Notes: a model not told the origin generated them from the letters alone. 17,477 nt of DNA from Oscillospiraceae bacterium (GCA_902803365.1 CADCPU010000366.1:1-17477), one strand, 5' to 3'. Numbered from the stretch's first letter, positions 1 through 7,458 are shown. Program-made: numbers and translations.

Positions 1-137
1 ACGGCTACAGCAAGCCAAAAGACAATGGTTATTCTTTTGGGAAGTCTCCTGCACAGGAATCTGAAGAGCAGCACGACAAGTATCGCTATGCTGCCGTAGA
101 GATTCATCTCCAGGATCTTTAATAGTATTTCACCCAT
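1..137 (-). CDS. blaR1: BlaR1/MecR1-type M56 antirepressor metalloprotease, N-terminal fragment
   Basis: The minus strand encodes an open frame from an ATG at 137 that runs off the window; only the first 45 codons are visible. They begin MGEILLKILEMNLYGS, continue into a hydrophobic helix (IAILVVLLF) and a basic stretch (CRRLPKR), then a second hydrophobic run. This NLYGS-helix-basic-loop opening is typical of the M56/BlaR1 membrane proteins, which sense beta-lactams or cell-wall stress and inactivate BlaI by proteolysis. The zinc site (HExxH) and any sensor domain lie outside the window. It follows blaI by 32 nt with a GGGGAAAAGGG ribosome binding region, so the two are one operon. The symbol rests on context plus a short N-terminus; an M56 protein without a penicillin-binding sensor domain is equally possible. 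Confidence 0.8.
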   Translation of the reverse strand, partial: MGEILLKILEMNLYGSIAILVVLLFRFLCRRLPKRITIVFWLAVA

Positions 138-169
138 AACCGTTTACCCTTTTCCCCAAAATAAATAGA

Positions 170-532
170 TTACTTATCAGTGTGCTTCTCGATCATATCG
201 ATAAGCTTAGCAGCATCTTCCTTACTGAGGCTGCGATCACCGAGGAATGCATTGACGAACATCGGGAGAGAACCCTTGAATGTCTTCTTGACGAGATCTT
301 CACTCTGCTGTCTTTCAACTTCCTCACGATCAACAAGATAAGATACGATAGTCTTCTCATTCTTGATGAATCCCTTATCTTCCAATCGCTTGAGCATAGT
401 ATAGATGGTAGTCTTCTTCCATCCGTACTGCTCTTCACAAATGGCTGATACTGTACCGGAAGCTACAGGCGCATTGTCCCAGATAACTTCCATTACTCTG
501 AACTCACTGTCTCCGATTGAATATTCTTTCAT
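170..532 (-). CDS. blaI: BlaI/MecI family transcriptional repressor
   Basis: This 120-residue protein has the usual BlaI/MecI length. The N-terminal winged helix covers about residues 5-70 and includes the family hallmarks SEFRVMEVIWD (9-19), the recognition-helix region KKTTIYTMLKRLEDKGFI (39-56) and the wing ending in YLVDREE. Residues 72-118 form the dimerisation helices; the FVNAF sequence at 92-96 sits where staphylococcal BlaI/MecI are cleaved (N-F bond), though here Ala separates Asn and Phe. It represses target genes as a dimer until a BlaR1-type protease cleaves it. The ATG at 532 has a GAGGAAAA ribosome binding site 7 nt upstream. It is the first gene of a blaI-blaR1 operon with its own promoter (571-599), probably autoregulated. 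No beta-lactamase or penicillin-binding protein gene is visible, so the regulon is unknown. Confidence 0.93.
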   Translation of the reverse strand: MKEYSIGDSEFRVMEVIWDNAPVASGTVSAICEEQYGWKKTTIYTMLKRLEDKGFIKNEKTIVSYLVDREEVERQQSEDLVKKTFKGSLPMFVNAFLGDRSLSKEDAAKLIDMIEKHTDK

Positions 533-570
533 ACTGTTTTCCTCACAAAGAAATGATTTGCCTTAGGTTT

Positions 571-599
571 ATTCTACCTGCGTAAAATACAAATGTCAA
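571..599 (-). promoter_or_regulatory. Promoter of blaI-blaR1
   Basis: Read on the minus strand there is a TTGACA -35 box (594-599), a 17-nt spacer and a TAGAAT -10 box (571-576). The -35 starts only 7 nt beyond the stop codon of the upstream lipoprotein gene, which makes blaI-blaR1 a separate transcription unit. Confidence 0.8.
588..597. promoter_or_regulatory. Putative BlaI operator (ACA-nn-TGT dyad)
   Basis: The sequence TACAAATGTC contains a perfect ACA-AA-TGT dyad overlapping the -35 box of the blaI promoter. Known BlaI/MecI operators are dyads centred on TACAnnTGTA, so this matches nine of ten symmetric positions of that core. Its function as an operator is inferred from the match and its location. 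Confidence 0.5.
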
Positions 600-606
600 C
601 AAGTTA

Positions 607-2910
607 TTACTCCTGCTTCTCATATGCTGCAAGATATCCTCCAACCCTTTCGTTGATGCGTTTTGCGACGTCTTCCAATTTGACCGTTCCGTCGACGTCA
701 TCAAGATATTTCATCGTCTCTTCTATGATGATATCGATGATGATCCTGTCTGTTGCAGGCTGTACGGTAAGTTTTCCGAGACTCTTATCCACCACATCAT
801 CAGGATCCCCCCATGTAGGACATACGGGAAACGACAGAAATTCAGAATCATATTCTTCGCCGGCATACAGAAATCTGAGGAATTCATTTACGCCTTCCTT
901 TTCTTCTGAACCTGCCTTCACATTAAGGCAACAATCAAGTTTAACGACCGCTCCTCTTCCGTCCGTGGAAGGCAGACCGACAAAATCCTCCCTACGCATA
1001 TCGATATCACCCGTCTGCGCATGGATCATCCAAGGGTTATTCGGATCTGTAATAGTATAATTAGCCAGTTTTTCTCTATGGGTACCCTGATCATACTCGG
1101 TAGCTGTTATCATTTGATAATTGTTCAGCAACATAAAATCTGCCATATCATAGAAGACATCAGCATCAGCATCAAAATATCCCTTTTCGAAATAAAGATC
1201 CAACTGATCCTCCAACAACAACCTCATATAGGCTTCAGTACCGGATTCCTGCTGACTGTATCTTAATTCAAAGGAACCCCAAAGCGGATCGTACGAAGTA
1301 TCCTTAAGCATGGCAAGATAGTTCTCATATGAATCATCACAGTAATCAGGCGCACCATACAAAGCCTCGATGTAGTACGTAAAAGGAAGACAATAAAGTG
1401 CATCCGTCTTTGTATCACGACAACCGTCAAATACGCTCATCATGGCGCTCTCTCCGATATTCTGCTCAACATACTTACTCATATCGGCGCACAGTTCGGA
1501 ATTATCGAGCAGCAGATAATGAGTCGGACTCACAACGATGTCAGGCGGACAATCTGAAGAGAGAGCCGTCTCATATTCCAAAGCAAGAGTATCCTTATTG
1601 ACGTTATTCAACTCGACGACTTTACAATAATACTTGTCGGATGTTTGATTAAAGGCACGCACAGCATCCTCAATAAAGCATGTATTCAGCAGGTAAAGAT
1701 CCGTACCGTTCGGAACGACCAGTGTTATGATCTCCTTGTCTTCAGGTTTGTCAGACTCATAGAGTGTAATGTATTCGGCAGTCCTGTCATTACAGGCGAT
1801 AAAATGCCACCCTTCGTCATCGCACCCTGTATAATCCGGATAATATGAGTATTCAAGATCTTTTCCTTTGACCGAATACCTGACATCATCTATATCAATG
1901 ATCTTTTTGCCATCTTCAGTGTATATATTTAAATTCTGATAATAGCCGTCGATCGGCTCGAAATATTCATCACTAAGGATAACTCCATCTTTCATTGTCC
2001 ATGTTAAGTCATCAAGATACACTGTCATACATTGTTGTTCATAATGCTCCTGACAGTTTACCGCTACAATATTCTCATTTACCCTTGACCACAAAGGCCC
2101 AAAACTAATATCAAGTCCTTTGCTGTTGACAAGAACGGAATCATGATCGCCGTTTATGTTAAAAGACTCAAGATACCAATCCTGATCATCAATGGTAAGT
2201 GTAACAAAGAGTTCTCCGTCAAAGTATCCGTCACTATATCCGCAATTATATGAACCGGGATTCATACCGTGATCCATAACGATCTTTCTTGCCTTGGCAT
2301 CCTTGAAGCTGTACATACAGTATTCCTTATCGCAACCTACGATAAATCCGCCATCCTGGACATTGACAAAGAGGTTCTTTTCTTGAATAAAAGAACTTCT
2401 GTTATACATATTGGAATTCGGGAAATTTTGAGCCCAAAAATCTATCAGCCTGAGTGATGAGATGAGATTGCCGTCCAGATCGTATTCATATATCGTCGGG
2501 TTAGGATCAATATTGGGATAGATAGAACAATAAGAGTCGACATTACAGAGTGTCTCGGCATATATGAAGATATGACCCTTATAATACTTCCAATAGTATG
2601 TAGGAGTTATTTCCTGATCCTTGAACAGGTCTATATTCTTAACTGAAGTCTCCAAAACCGAGGTTGCCGCACCGGTCTCCACCATATCAAGATATTCAGA
2701 TGTAAAATAATCAACAGTGACCGGATCATATGAAGGCTTTTCGTATACAGGTTCAGTCTCTGCCACGCTTTCAGACGTTGCCGGATCAGCAGCCTGCGTC
2801 TCGGATACAGACTCTCCCTTATCGGAACAAGCTGTCGAAAACAGCATCCCTGCTGTCAACAACAACGCGGGGACCTTCTTATTTAAGGCTTTAAACCTGC
2901 CCTCATTCAT
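607..2910 (-). CDS. Large lipoprotein: beta-rich N-terminal region plus extracellular solute-binding (SBP type 1) domain
   Basis: The start is the ATG at 2910, because GGAGGAA lies 6 nt upstream; an in-frame ATG 27 nt earlier has no such site. The protein has 767 residues. A lysine-containing signal peptide and lipobox (FSTAC, Cys28) predict lipid anchoring outside the membrane, followed by a Ser/Thr/Glu-rich linker. Residues about 55-390 are rich in short alternating aromatic/Gly/Asp strands (IYEYDLDGNLI, NLFVNVQDGGFIVG), suggesting a beta-propeller-like fold. From about 392 (EIITLVVPNGTD) to the end the pattern fits family 1 extracellular solute-binding proteins: FIEDAVRAFNQTS, PDIVVS, a LPFTYYIEALYG segment and the C-terminal hallmark of an acidic LEDVAKRINERVGGYL helix. 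Such domains usually deliver sugars to ABC importers, but no permease gene is adjacent. It is monocistronic with its own promoter. The substrate cannot be predicted; the fold of the N-terminal part is inference. Confidence 0.8.
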   Translation of the reverse strand: MNEGRFKALNKKVPALLLTAGMLFSTACSDKGESVSETQAADPATSESVAETEPVYEKPSYDPVTVDYFTSEYLDMVETGAATSVLETSVKNIDLFKDQEITPTYYWKYYKGHIFIYAETLCNVDSYCSIYPNIDPNPTIYEYDLDGNLISSLRLIDFWAQNFPNSNMYNRSSFIQEKNLFVNVQDGGFIVGCDKEYCMYSFKDAKARKIVMDHGMNPGSYNCGYSDGYFDGELFVTLTIDDQDWYLESFNINGDHDSVLVNSKGLDISFGPLWSRVNENIVAVNCQEHYEQQCMTVYLDDLTWTMKDGVILSDEYFEPIDGYYQNLNIYTEDGKKIIDIDDVRYSVKGKDLEYSYYPDYTGCDDEGWHFIACNDRTAEYITLYESDKPEDKEIITLVVPNGTDLYLLNTCFIEDAVRAFNQTSDKYYCKVVELNNVNKDTLALEYETALSSDCPPDIVVSPTHYLLLDNSELCADMSKYVEQNIGESAMMSVFDGCRDTKTDALYCLPFTYYIEALYGAPDYCDDSYENYLAMLKDTSYDPLWGSFELRYSQQESGTEAYMRLLLEDQLDLYFEKGYFDADADVFYDMADFMLLNNYQMITATEYDQGTHREKLANYTITDPNNPWMIHAQTGDIDMRREDFVGLPSTDGRGAVVKLDCCLNVKAGSEEKEGVNEFLRFLYAGEEYDSEFLSFPVCPTWGDPDDVVDKSLGKLTVQPATDRIIIDIIIEETMKYLDDVDGTVKLEDVAKRINERVGGYLAAYEKQE

Positions 2911-2947
2911 ATCTGTTTCCTCCAATATTAACATCATTTCTGCACTA

Positions 2948-2976
2948 ATTCTACATTCATAGAATCACCGTGTCAA
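2948..2976 (-). promoter_or_regulatory. Promoter of the large lipoprotein gene, with dyad over the -10
   Basis: On the minus strand TTGACA (2971-2976) is followed after 17 nt by TAGAAT (2948-2953), 37 nt before the start codon. The -10 box is one arm of a perfect 6-bp inverted repeat, ATTCTA-6 nt-TAGAAT (2948-2965), which could be a repressor site. Confidence 0.8.
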
Positions 2977-3001
2977 TACAGTTAAACGAGGAGTTTGGGG
3001 A

Positions 3002-3751
3002 TCACTTGATCCACTGAGCGAGGACGGCATACATCTCGCGGACTTCGAAGGTCGGCCAGAGCCACCATGCAGTCTCAGAAGGAACGGCGCCGGAATTAAG
3101 ATCCAGCGACTTTGCGATCTCTCCTGCTCTGTACTGATGGAATTCATTGGTAACGATCGCGATATCTCTACCGAGACCTTTCTCTTCGAGTATCTTCGTT
3201 GTATATTCAAGATTTTCAACGGTGCTCGTCGAGCGGTCTTCCTTAATCAGACGCTCTTCAGCTATGCCTTTTGACATAAGAGTCCTGTACATGCATTCAG
3301 CTTCTGACATGTCCTCGCCGTTACCCTTACCGCCCGATAAGATCGCGACTGCATCCGGGTGCTCGCGAAGATATACTTCCGCACGGTCGATCCTTTTGGC
3401 GAGCATAAGGCTCGGCTTATCGCCCTTGACCTGGCATCCCAATACGACGAGCACGGCTCCTTCAGGAGGCTCGCTTTGAGAACCTCTGCTGATACAGATA
3501 CCCGTTATGATACCGAGTGCTGCTATGGCAAGTATCAAGACTGAAACGACCGCATAGACGATCTTAAAGACCTTCTGATCTGACAGCCTTATCATCGGAT
3601 CAAGAAAGATCGCGACGGCAATGCAGATGACGCCTACGGTAAGACCCGTAATGTTTCCGATATTGACTATCCCCTTCACCAAAGGGATCGAAAACAGTAC
3701 GAACAACATAAGCGCAACAACGATCAGCAAGCCTCTTATGACCATCTTCAT
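3002..3751 (-). CDS. YdcF/SanA-like membrane protein (DUF218)
   Basis: The 249-residue protein begins with three hydrophobic segments (about residues 6-27, 33-53 and 62-86), followed by a soluble DUF218 domain. Domain hallmarks are VLVVLGCQVKGDKPS (101-114), the glycine-rich LSGGKGNGEDMSEA (138-151), STSTVENLEYT (174-184) and the IVTNEFHQYRA stretch (199-209). DUF218 proteins include SanA, ElyC and YdcF of Escherichia coli, linked to envelope integrity and lipid carrier metabolism; the reaction is not settled. The ATG overlaps the stop codon of the preceding zinc ribbon gene (ATGA), with GAAGG upstream, so the two are translationally coupled. It is the last gene of a five-gene minus-strand operon. 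A GGATCA-AG-TGATCC palindrome spans the stop codon but has no U-tract, so it is not a terminator. Confidence 0.88.
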   Translation of the reverse strand: MKMVIRGLLIVVALMLFVLFSIPLVKGIVNIGNITGLTVGVICIAVAIFLDPMIRLSDQKVFKIVYAVVSVLILAIAALGIITGICISRGSQSEPPEGAVLVVLGCQVKGDKPSLMLAKRIDRAEVYLREHPDAVAILSGGKGNGEDMSEAECMYRTLMSKGIAEERLIKEDRSTSTVENLEYTTKILEEKGLGRDIAIVTNEFHQYRAGEIAKSLDLNSGAVPSETAWWLWPTFEVREMYAVLAQWIK

Positions 3752-4014
3752 ATCCTTCTTATCCTGTCCTTGTAACCGTTCTTAAGGAGCATGTCGTAAT
3801 CAGGTCCCGAGACTTTAAGGTGACATCCGCAGTGAGGACACTCGAGATTTCTCTTGAACCTGTACGGGAATACCGGCACGAACAGCACGGTAAACCACGA
3901 CGATGTCGTACTTAAGAGGAAGTTAAACTGATGCGCGCAGTTCGGACAGTTGATGACCTCGCGCGTCCTCTTCCTGTTATGTGTAAAATGAGTATTTCCG
4001 ACGATTATAAACAT
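3748..4014 (-). CDS. Small zinc-ribbon protein
   Basis: The 88-residue protein carries two CxxC knuckles, Cys23-Cys26 (INCPNC) and Cys59-Cys62 (ECPHC), separated by a hydrophobic stretch (TVLFVPVFPY). This arrangement matches the small zinc-ribbon family often found in Firmicutes, with a greasy loop between the knuckles that may touch the membrane or a partner. Function is unknown. The ATG at 4014 has GGAGG nine nucleotides upstream and lies inside the end of the preceding gene (10-nt overlap); its own stop overlaps the YdcF-like start by 4 nt. The tight coupling suggests stoichiometric production with the two membrane proteins on either side, possibly as one complex. Confidence 0.75.
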   Translation of the reverse strand: MFIIVGNTHFTHNRKRTREVINCPNCAHQFNFLLSTTSSWFTVLFVPVFPYRFKRNLECPHCGCHLKVSGPDYDMLLKNGYKDRIRRI

Positions 4015-4481
4015 CCGATCGCACCTCCTTCGTGAGAGATACGATTCTCGTTTATCCTGTACATCATCTCATCGAGCGTGCCCTGAGTCATGAACGGACA
4101 GAGGATATCCGTGATCTCACCCTGACTGTCCACCATACGGATCTTGCCTACAACATACAATGCAGGACCGTATACGCAGTGCTCGACATAACGAGTGCTC
4201 ATGAGGTTCTCGCTGATGTCTATCGTGATGGTCGGACGAAGCGGTCTTTTGACGGTGAGCTCATTGCCGCAGAGGACAAAGCTCTTCCATCGCCAAAAGA
4301 TATCGAGCGGCCACGATACGAACATAATGACCAGAAAGAGCGGACCGGCACTCCGGATGCCGCGCTGGATGATCGCGATCATGATGCATACGACAGCCGC
4401 AAAAAGGCAAAACAGTATGCTCCTGAGCCATCCCAGGAAGACCGCTTTGCCGAAGTTGCTGCTAAACTTTCTTTCCTTCAT
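4005..4481 (-). CDS. Two-helix membrane protein with small soluble C-terminal domain, function unknown
   Basis: The 158-residue protein has two predicted transmembrane helices (about residues 13-39 and 44-63) joined by a short RGIRSAG loop. It then has a cytosolic-type domain of about 90 residues with short beta strands (SFVLCGNELTVKR, ITIDISENL, ALYVVGKIRM) and a last helix near TLDEMMYRINE. The strand-strand-helix order after two helices resembles bacterial PH-like (YdbT/bPH-type) membrane proteins, but the match is only by pattern. The ATG at 4481 is one nucleotide beyond the FkbM gene stop, and the ribosome binding site GGGGAG lies inside the end of that gene. It sits third in the five-gene operon and overlaps the zinc ribbon gene. 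Confidence 0.7.
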   Translation of the reverse strand: MKERKFSSNFGKAVFLGWLRSILFCLFAAVVCIMIAIIQRGIRSAGPLFLVIMFVSWPLDIFWRWKSFVLCGNELTVKRPLRPTITIDISENLMSTRYVEHCVYGPALYVVGKIRMVDSQGEITDILCPFMTQGTLDEMMYRINENRISHEGGAIGCL

Positions 4482-4482
4482 G

Positions 4483-5556
4483 TTATCTCCCCTTTACCGC
4501 ATAAAGATTAGTCTCCCAAGCCGGGATATAAAGTTCATGTCGTACATAGAGTTCAAGCTCCGGATCAAGTTCCAGAAGCTTAAGGGGCAGATCGAACATA
4601 TCCTCATTCCTGTGATAGAGAGCGCACATTACCGATGCACCGCCCGCTATCTGTCTTTTGGCGCCCTCGATCGCACGTGATTCCGCACCCTCGACATCGA
4701 GTTTTATGATCGTCGCCTGTTCTTCTACGACATCGTCGACAGCATAAGAAGCGACTTCAAGGTCTCCCTTGTCGGACGCTCTTGCCATCCTACCTTCATT
4801 AGACGTAAAAGAGATCTTTCCGGTTGCATCCCAGGCGCCGCCATTGAAGCACTTTATGTTTTCGAGCGCCTCCGTATTCTTGAGGAGTTTGTTATAGTTC
4901 TTTACGTTAGGTTCGAACGCGTAGATCGATCTGTAGGACACGCCCGCTTTGGAGCACGCCTCAACGAACTCGGCGACCGTATCGCCCTTATATGCGCCCA
5001 GATCGACGAACACTTCGCCTTCCTTAAGCTTCACGATCTCCGAGTAGACCTCTTCGCGGGGAGAAGTACAGATATCAAGATACTCGGGCTTGCCGCTTAT
5101 CTTGAAGTTGATCATATTCTCATAGCAGTGCCTGGACTTGTCGTCCGCGAGCCTGTTATATACGCGCTCAAACTTTTCTTTGTTCTCCAGATAGTACTCG
5201 TAGGTAAAAAGACCTTCGCCCGCGACAGGAACATCGGGAGCGATCAGGATATGCCTCGAAGCAATGTCCATTATGGTCGAGTAAAGACTCTCGTAGCCTG
5301 CCGCAAACGCGAGCACCACGACAAATTCGTCGATCTTTTCTTCTATCTCTTTGAGAGTATGGACCAAGTGATCCTTAAAGTAGTGGCCGCGAACGAATCC
5401 CTCGCTCGCGAAAAAGCCTGCACAAACGATACCCTTCTCCTCAAAGACACCAAGTATCTTCTCGGCTCCGAGGCCCATGCCGTACATAAAGACAGGGAGT
5501 TCCGTCTCGCGGAGGAAATCCCAGCAATTCTTTGTTTCTTTGATATGAAGTTCCAT
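4483..5556 (-). CDS. FkbM family SAM-dependent methyltransferase with N-terminal nucleotide-binding-like domain
   Basis: Of 357 residues, the C-terminal half (about 165-357) is an FkbM methyltransferase: the SAM loop VFVDLGAYKGDT (182-193), the acidic-strand motif YAFEPN (212-217) and IIKLDVEGAE (283-292), which is the family signature. Members methylate hydroxyls on sugars, glycolipids or polyketides. Residues about 20-110 look like a separate Rossmann-type domain beginning PVFMYGMGLGAEKIL, as seen in sugar-modifying and PglD-like proteins, so the substrate may be a saccharide. The ATG shares its A with the stop of the upstream gene (TGATG), meaning translational coupling to the papain-like protein. 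The actual substrate cannot be read from sequence. Confidence 0.85.
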   Translation of the reverse strand: MELHIKETKNCWDFLRETELPVFMYGMGLGAEKILGVFEEKGIVCAGFFASEGFVRGHYFKDHLVHTLKEIEEKIDEFVVVLAFAAGYESLYSTIMDIASRHILIAPDVPVAGEGLFTYEYYLENKEKFERVYNRLADDKSRHCYENMINFKISGKPEYLDICTSPREEVYSEIVKLKEGEVFVDLGAYKGDTVAEFVEACSKAGVSYRSIYAFEPNVKNYNKLLKNTEALENIKCFNGGAWDATGKISFTSNEGRMARASDKGDLEVASYAVDDVVEEQATIIKLDVEGAESRAIEGAKRQIAGGASVMCALYHRNEDMFDLPLKLLELDPELELYVRHELYIPAWETNLYAVKGR

Positions 5557-6191
5557 CAGCTCAACCTGATACTCATGAATGCTCTCCTGAGAAGTACCGC
5601 AAGACTTGTCACATCATTAACGAACCATTCTCTGGAATAGTGACCGTAATATGTCTCATCGGTATCGATCTCCGTCACGAGCTCGCGCATATCTCCCTCA
5701 TAGATAAGATAGTCCCCGAGTTCCTTGCCGATATCCTCAGGTGCGTAGCGGTAGCTCTCCTTAACTCTCAGATAGCCAAGCCTCTTCAGGATAAAAGCAA
5801 CGAACTCGCTGCACGTGAAAGCCTTATAGGTCTTGACACCCTTCGTTACAGGATATGAGAGCATCGAAAAGAGATTATATTTGTATTCATGATTATTCAT
5901 CATGTACTCGATTACGTTTCTGACCCACTGATACTGCTCGTCGCTTACAGGGATCTCATAAACACATACCGGGAGCTCGGTATTCTTCTCAAGATATCTG
6001 ATCCTGGACTCGTGAACGAGACCGGCGGAGAAGAAAGCATTTTGCTGTTTTCTGGCGTATGCGTAAAGCTCCTTAAATTCGGTATCAAAGCAGATAGCTG
6101 CATGATTATACTTACATCCCGTGATCTTACGGATGCATCTTGCAACTTTGGTTGTTGTCTGTGATAGAACGACGTAGATCTTCTTTGTCAT
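5556..6191 (-). CDS. Permuted papain-like (YiiX/NlpC-P60 type) cysteine peptidase or amidase
   Basis: The chosen ATG at 6191 gives 211 residues; an upstream TTG at 6230 is in frame but has no ribosome binding site, while AAAGGCAGAGG precedes the ATG. The protein shows the circularly permuted NlpC/P60 order: the histidine comes first (KYNHAAI, His30) and the nucleophile follows (FTCSEFVAFIL, Cys127). This arrangement is typical of YiiX/YaeF/LRAT-like proteins, which act on cell-wall peptides or acyl groups. No signal peptide or transmembrane helix is obvious, which fits a cytosolic or membrane-associated enzyme. It is the first gene of the five-gene operon, ends in TGATG overlap with the FkbM gene, and follows a rho-independent terminator. 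The exact bond cleaved is unknown. Confidence 0.72.
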   Translation of the reverse strand: MTKKIYVVLSQTTTKVARCIRKITGCKYNHAAICFDTEFKELYAYARKQQNAFFSAGLVHESRIRYLEKNTELPVCVYEIPVSDEQYQWVRNVIEYMMNNHEYKYNLFSMLSYPVTKGVKTYKAFTCSEFVAFILKRLGYLRVKESYRYAPEDIGKELGDYLIYEGDMRELVTEIDTDETYYGHYSREWFVNDVTSLAVLLRRAFMSIRLS

Positions 6192-6220
6192 GCCTCTGCC
6201 TTTGTGTTTGAGTTTAACTA

Positions 6221-6249
6221 AGTATATCAATTTATTTGCTGTTCTTAAA
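6221..6249 (-). promoter_or_regulatory. Possible promoter of the papain-FkbM-YdcF operon
   Basis: On the minus strand a good -10 hexamer TATACT (6221-6226) lies 29 nt before the chosen ATG. The hexamer 17 nt further upstream, TTTAAG (6244-6249), is a poor -35. The 140-nt gap between the rpsI terminator and this gene holds no other clear promoter. Confidence 0.4.
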
Positions 6250-6333
6250 TGGTTTTTGAGGGAAAGTTATGGAAAAGAAATATATAAGAGAAACAAGATA
6301 TAAAGCGTGTTTGCGGAGTTAAATTTTCTTGCA

Positions 6334-6365
6334 CTAAAAAGACCCCGCAATAATGCGAGGTCTTT
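6334..6365 (-). terminator. Rho-independent terminator after rpsI
   Basis: On the minus strand a 12-bp stem (AAAGACCTCGCA, loop TTAT, TGCGGGGTCTTT; one T-G pair) runs into a short T tract. It begins about 20 nt after the rpsI stop codon. Confidence 0.9.
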
Positions 6366-6385
6366 GAAGTAGCGATAATATCTGA

Positions 6386-6793
6386 TTATCTCTTTGAGAA
6401 CTGTGAAGCCTTACGAGCTTTCTTGAGACCCGGCTTCTTTCTTTCCTTCATACGTGCATCACGTGTGAGGAAGCCTGCTGTCTTAAGTGTAGCCTTGAAG
6501 TTCTCTTCATCAGCCTGAACGAGAGCTCTTGCGATACCGTGGCGGATAGCACCGGCCTGACCGGAAATACCGCCGCCGATTGCCTTAGCGATGATATCGA
6601 ACTTGCCTTCTGTGCTTGTAGCAACGAGAGGCTGACGAACAACGAGCTTGAGAGTATCGAGACCAAAGTAAGCATCGATATCCTTATCGTTGATTGTGAT
6701 CTTACCTGTACCAGGGATCAAGCGAACACAAGCAACTGCGTTCTTACGACGACCTGTACCGTAGAAATAAACTTTACCAGCTTTCTTAGCCAT
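6386..6793 (-). CDS. rpsI: 30S ribosomal protein S9 (uS9)
   Basis: The 135-residue product is full length for bacterial uS9. Hallmarks are the N-terminal [11 protein letters not shown], the central [19 protein letters not shown] and the basic tail ending KASQFSKR, whose terminal lysine-arginine reaches the P-site tRNA. It forms part of the 30S head. GGGGAGG lies 11 nt upstream of the ATG. It follows rplM by 21 nt in the standard rplM-rpsI order and is closed by a strong terminator. Confidence 0.98.
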   Translation of the reverse strand: MAKKAGKVYFYGTGRRKNAVACVRLIPGTGKITINDKDIDAYFGLDTLKLVVRQPLVATSTEGKFDIIAKAIGGGISGQAGAIRHGIARALVQADEENFKATLKTAGFLTRDARMKERKKPGLKKARKASQFSKR

Positions 6794-6814
6794 AAATTAC
6801 TTGACCTCCCCTAA

Positions 6815-7249
6815 TTACTCTTCAAATGTGTAAGTCTCAGGCTTCTGTGCTGCATGATCATGCTCAGCACCTGCATAAACCTTGAGCTTCTTGAACATCT
6901 GACGGCCGAGTGAATTCTTAGGAAGCATACCCTTTACGGCAATCTCCAAAGCCTTCTCCGGATTCTTAGCCATGAGGTTTCTGTAAGTTGTCTCCTTGAG
7001 ACCACCTGCATAACCTGTGTGGTAACGATACATCTTCTGATCGAGCTTATTACCTGTAAGAACCATCTCAGATGCATTCAAAACGATTACATAATCACCT
7101 GTATCTACGTTTGGTGTATATGTAGGCTTGTGCTTACCTCTCAAAAGCTTGGCAACCTCAGTAGCGAGACGGCCGAGAGTCTTTCCAGAAGCGTCGATTA
7201 CGAGCCATTTTCTCTCAACTGTAGCCGGTGTAGCAACATATGTCTTCAT
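6815..7249 (-). CDS. rplM: 50S ribosomal protein L13 (uL13)
   Basis: The 144-residue product has the uL13 length and motifs: [28 protein letters not shown] near the N-terminus (spans 15-42), [12 protein letters not shown], the [14 protein letters not shown] loop and [23 protein letters not shown]. It is an early-assembly protein of the 50S subunit. AAGGAG precedes the ATG by about 10 nt. The 5' untranslated region is about 40 nt and holds a short GTCT-GAA-AGAC hairpin; whether this acts in autoregulation cannot be judged. It is the first gene of the rplM-rpsI operon. Confidence 0.98.
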   Translation of the reverse strand: MKTYVATPATVERKWLVIDASGKTLGRLATEVAKLLRGKHKPTYTPNVDTGDYVIVLNASEMVLTGNKLDQKMYRYHTGYAGGLKETTYRNLMAKNPEKALEIAVKGMLPKNSLGRQMFKKLKVYAGAEHDHAAQKPETYTFEE

Positions 7250-7298
7250 ATTGGACTAACTCCTTAAAATAATTATCTTGTCTTTCAGACGCTCGTTT

Positions 7299-7327
7299 AT
7301 AATAATCGCATCCGATGTCAATGTCAA
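7299..7327 (-). promoter_or_regulatory. Promoter of rplM-rpsI with tandem -35 hexamers
   Basis: On the minus strand two TTGACA hexamers lie back to back (7322-7327 and 7316-7321). The first pairs with TATTAT (7299-7304) at a 17-nt spacing. A neighbouring TATAAA (7296-7301) fits neither hexamer at normal spacing. Confidence 0.65.
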
Positions 7328-7458
7328 GAAGTTTTTTGAAAAATTTTAATGATCGTGCAAAATCCTCGATTTTTCTCGTTTTTCCTATGTCATTCTATCA
7401 TGTCGGAGTTTATTTTCGAACCCTTGCAAAGAAGATACATATATATTACTCTCTCCAT

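Noticed and set aside
593..1060. Plus-strand 155-codon open frame
   Set aside because: It lies wholly antisense to the well-supported lipoprotein gene and has low-complexity Ser-rich translation typical of a shadow frame.
2994..3014. GGATCA-AG-TGATCC palindrome at the end of the YdcF-like gene as a terminator
   Set aside because: The stem is short, the loop is two bases and no T tract follows on the minus strand.
4032..5640. Several plus-strand open frames of 110-170 codons opposite the FkbM and membrane protein genes
   Set aside because: They overlap conserved genes on the other strand, have no family motifs and no ribosome binding sites.
7250..7298. L13 leader autoregulatory RNA before rplM
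   Set aside because: Only a 4-bp hairpin is visible in the roughly 40-nt untranslated region, too little to support the known leader structure by eye.
7315..7458. 48-codon N-terminal extension of the radical SAM protein
   Set aside because: It overlaps the rplM promoter, has no ribosome binding site and the family starts at the CxxCPRxC region.
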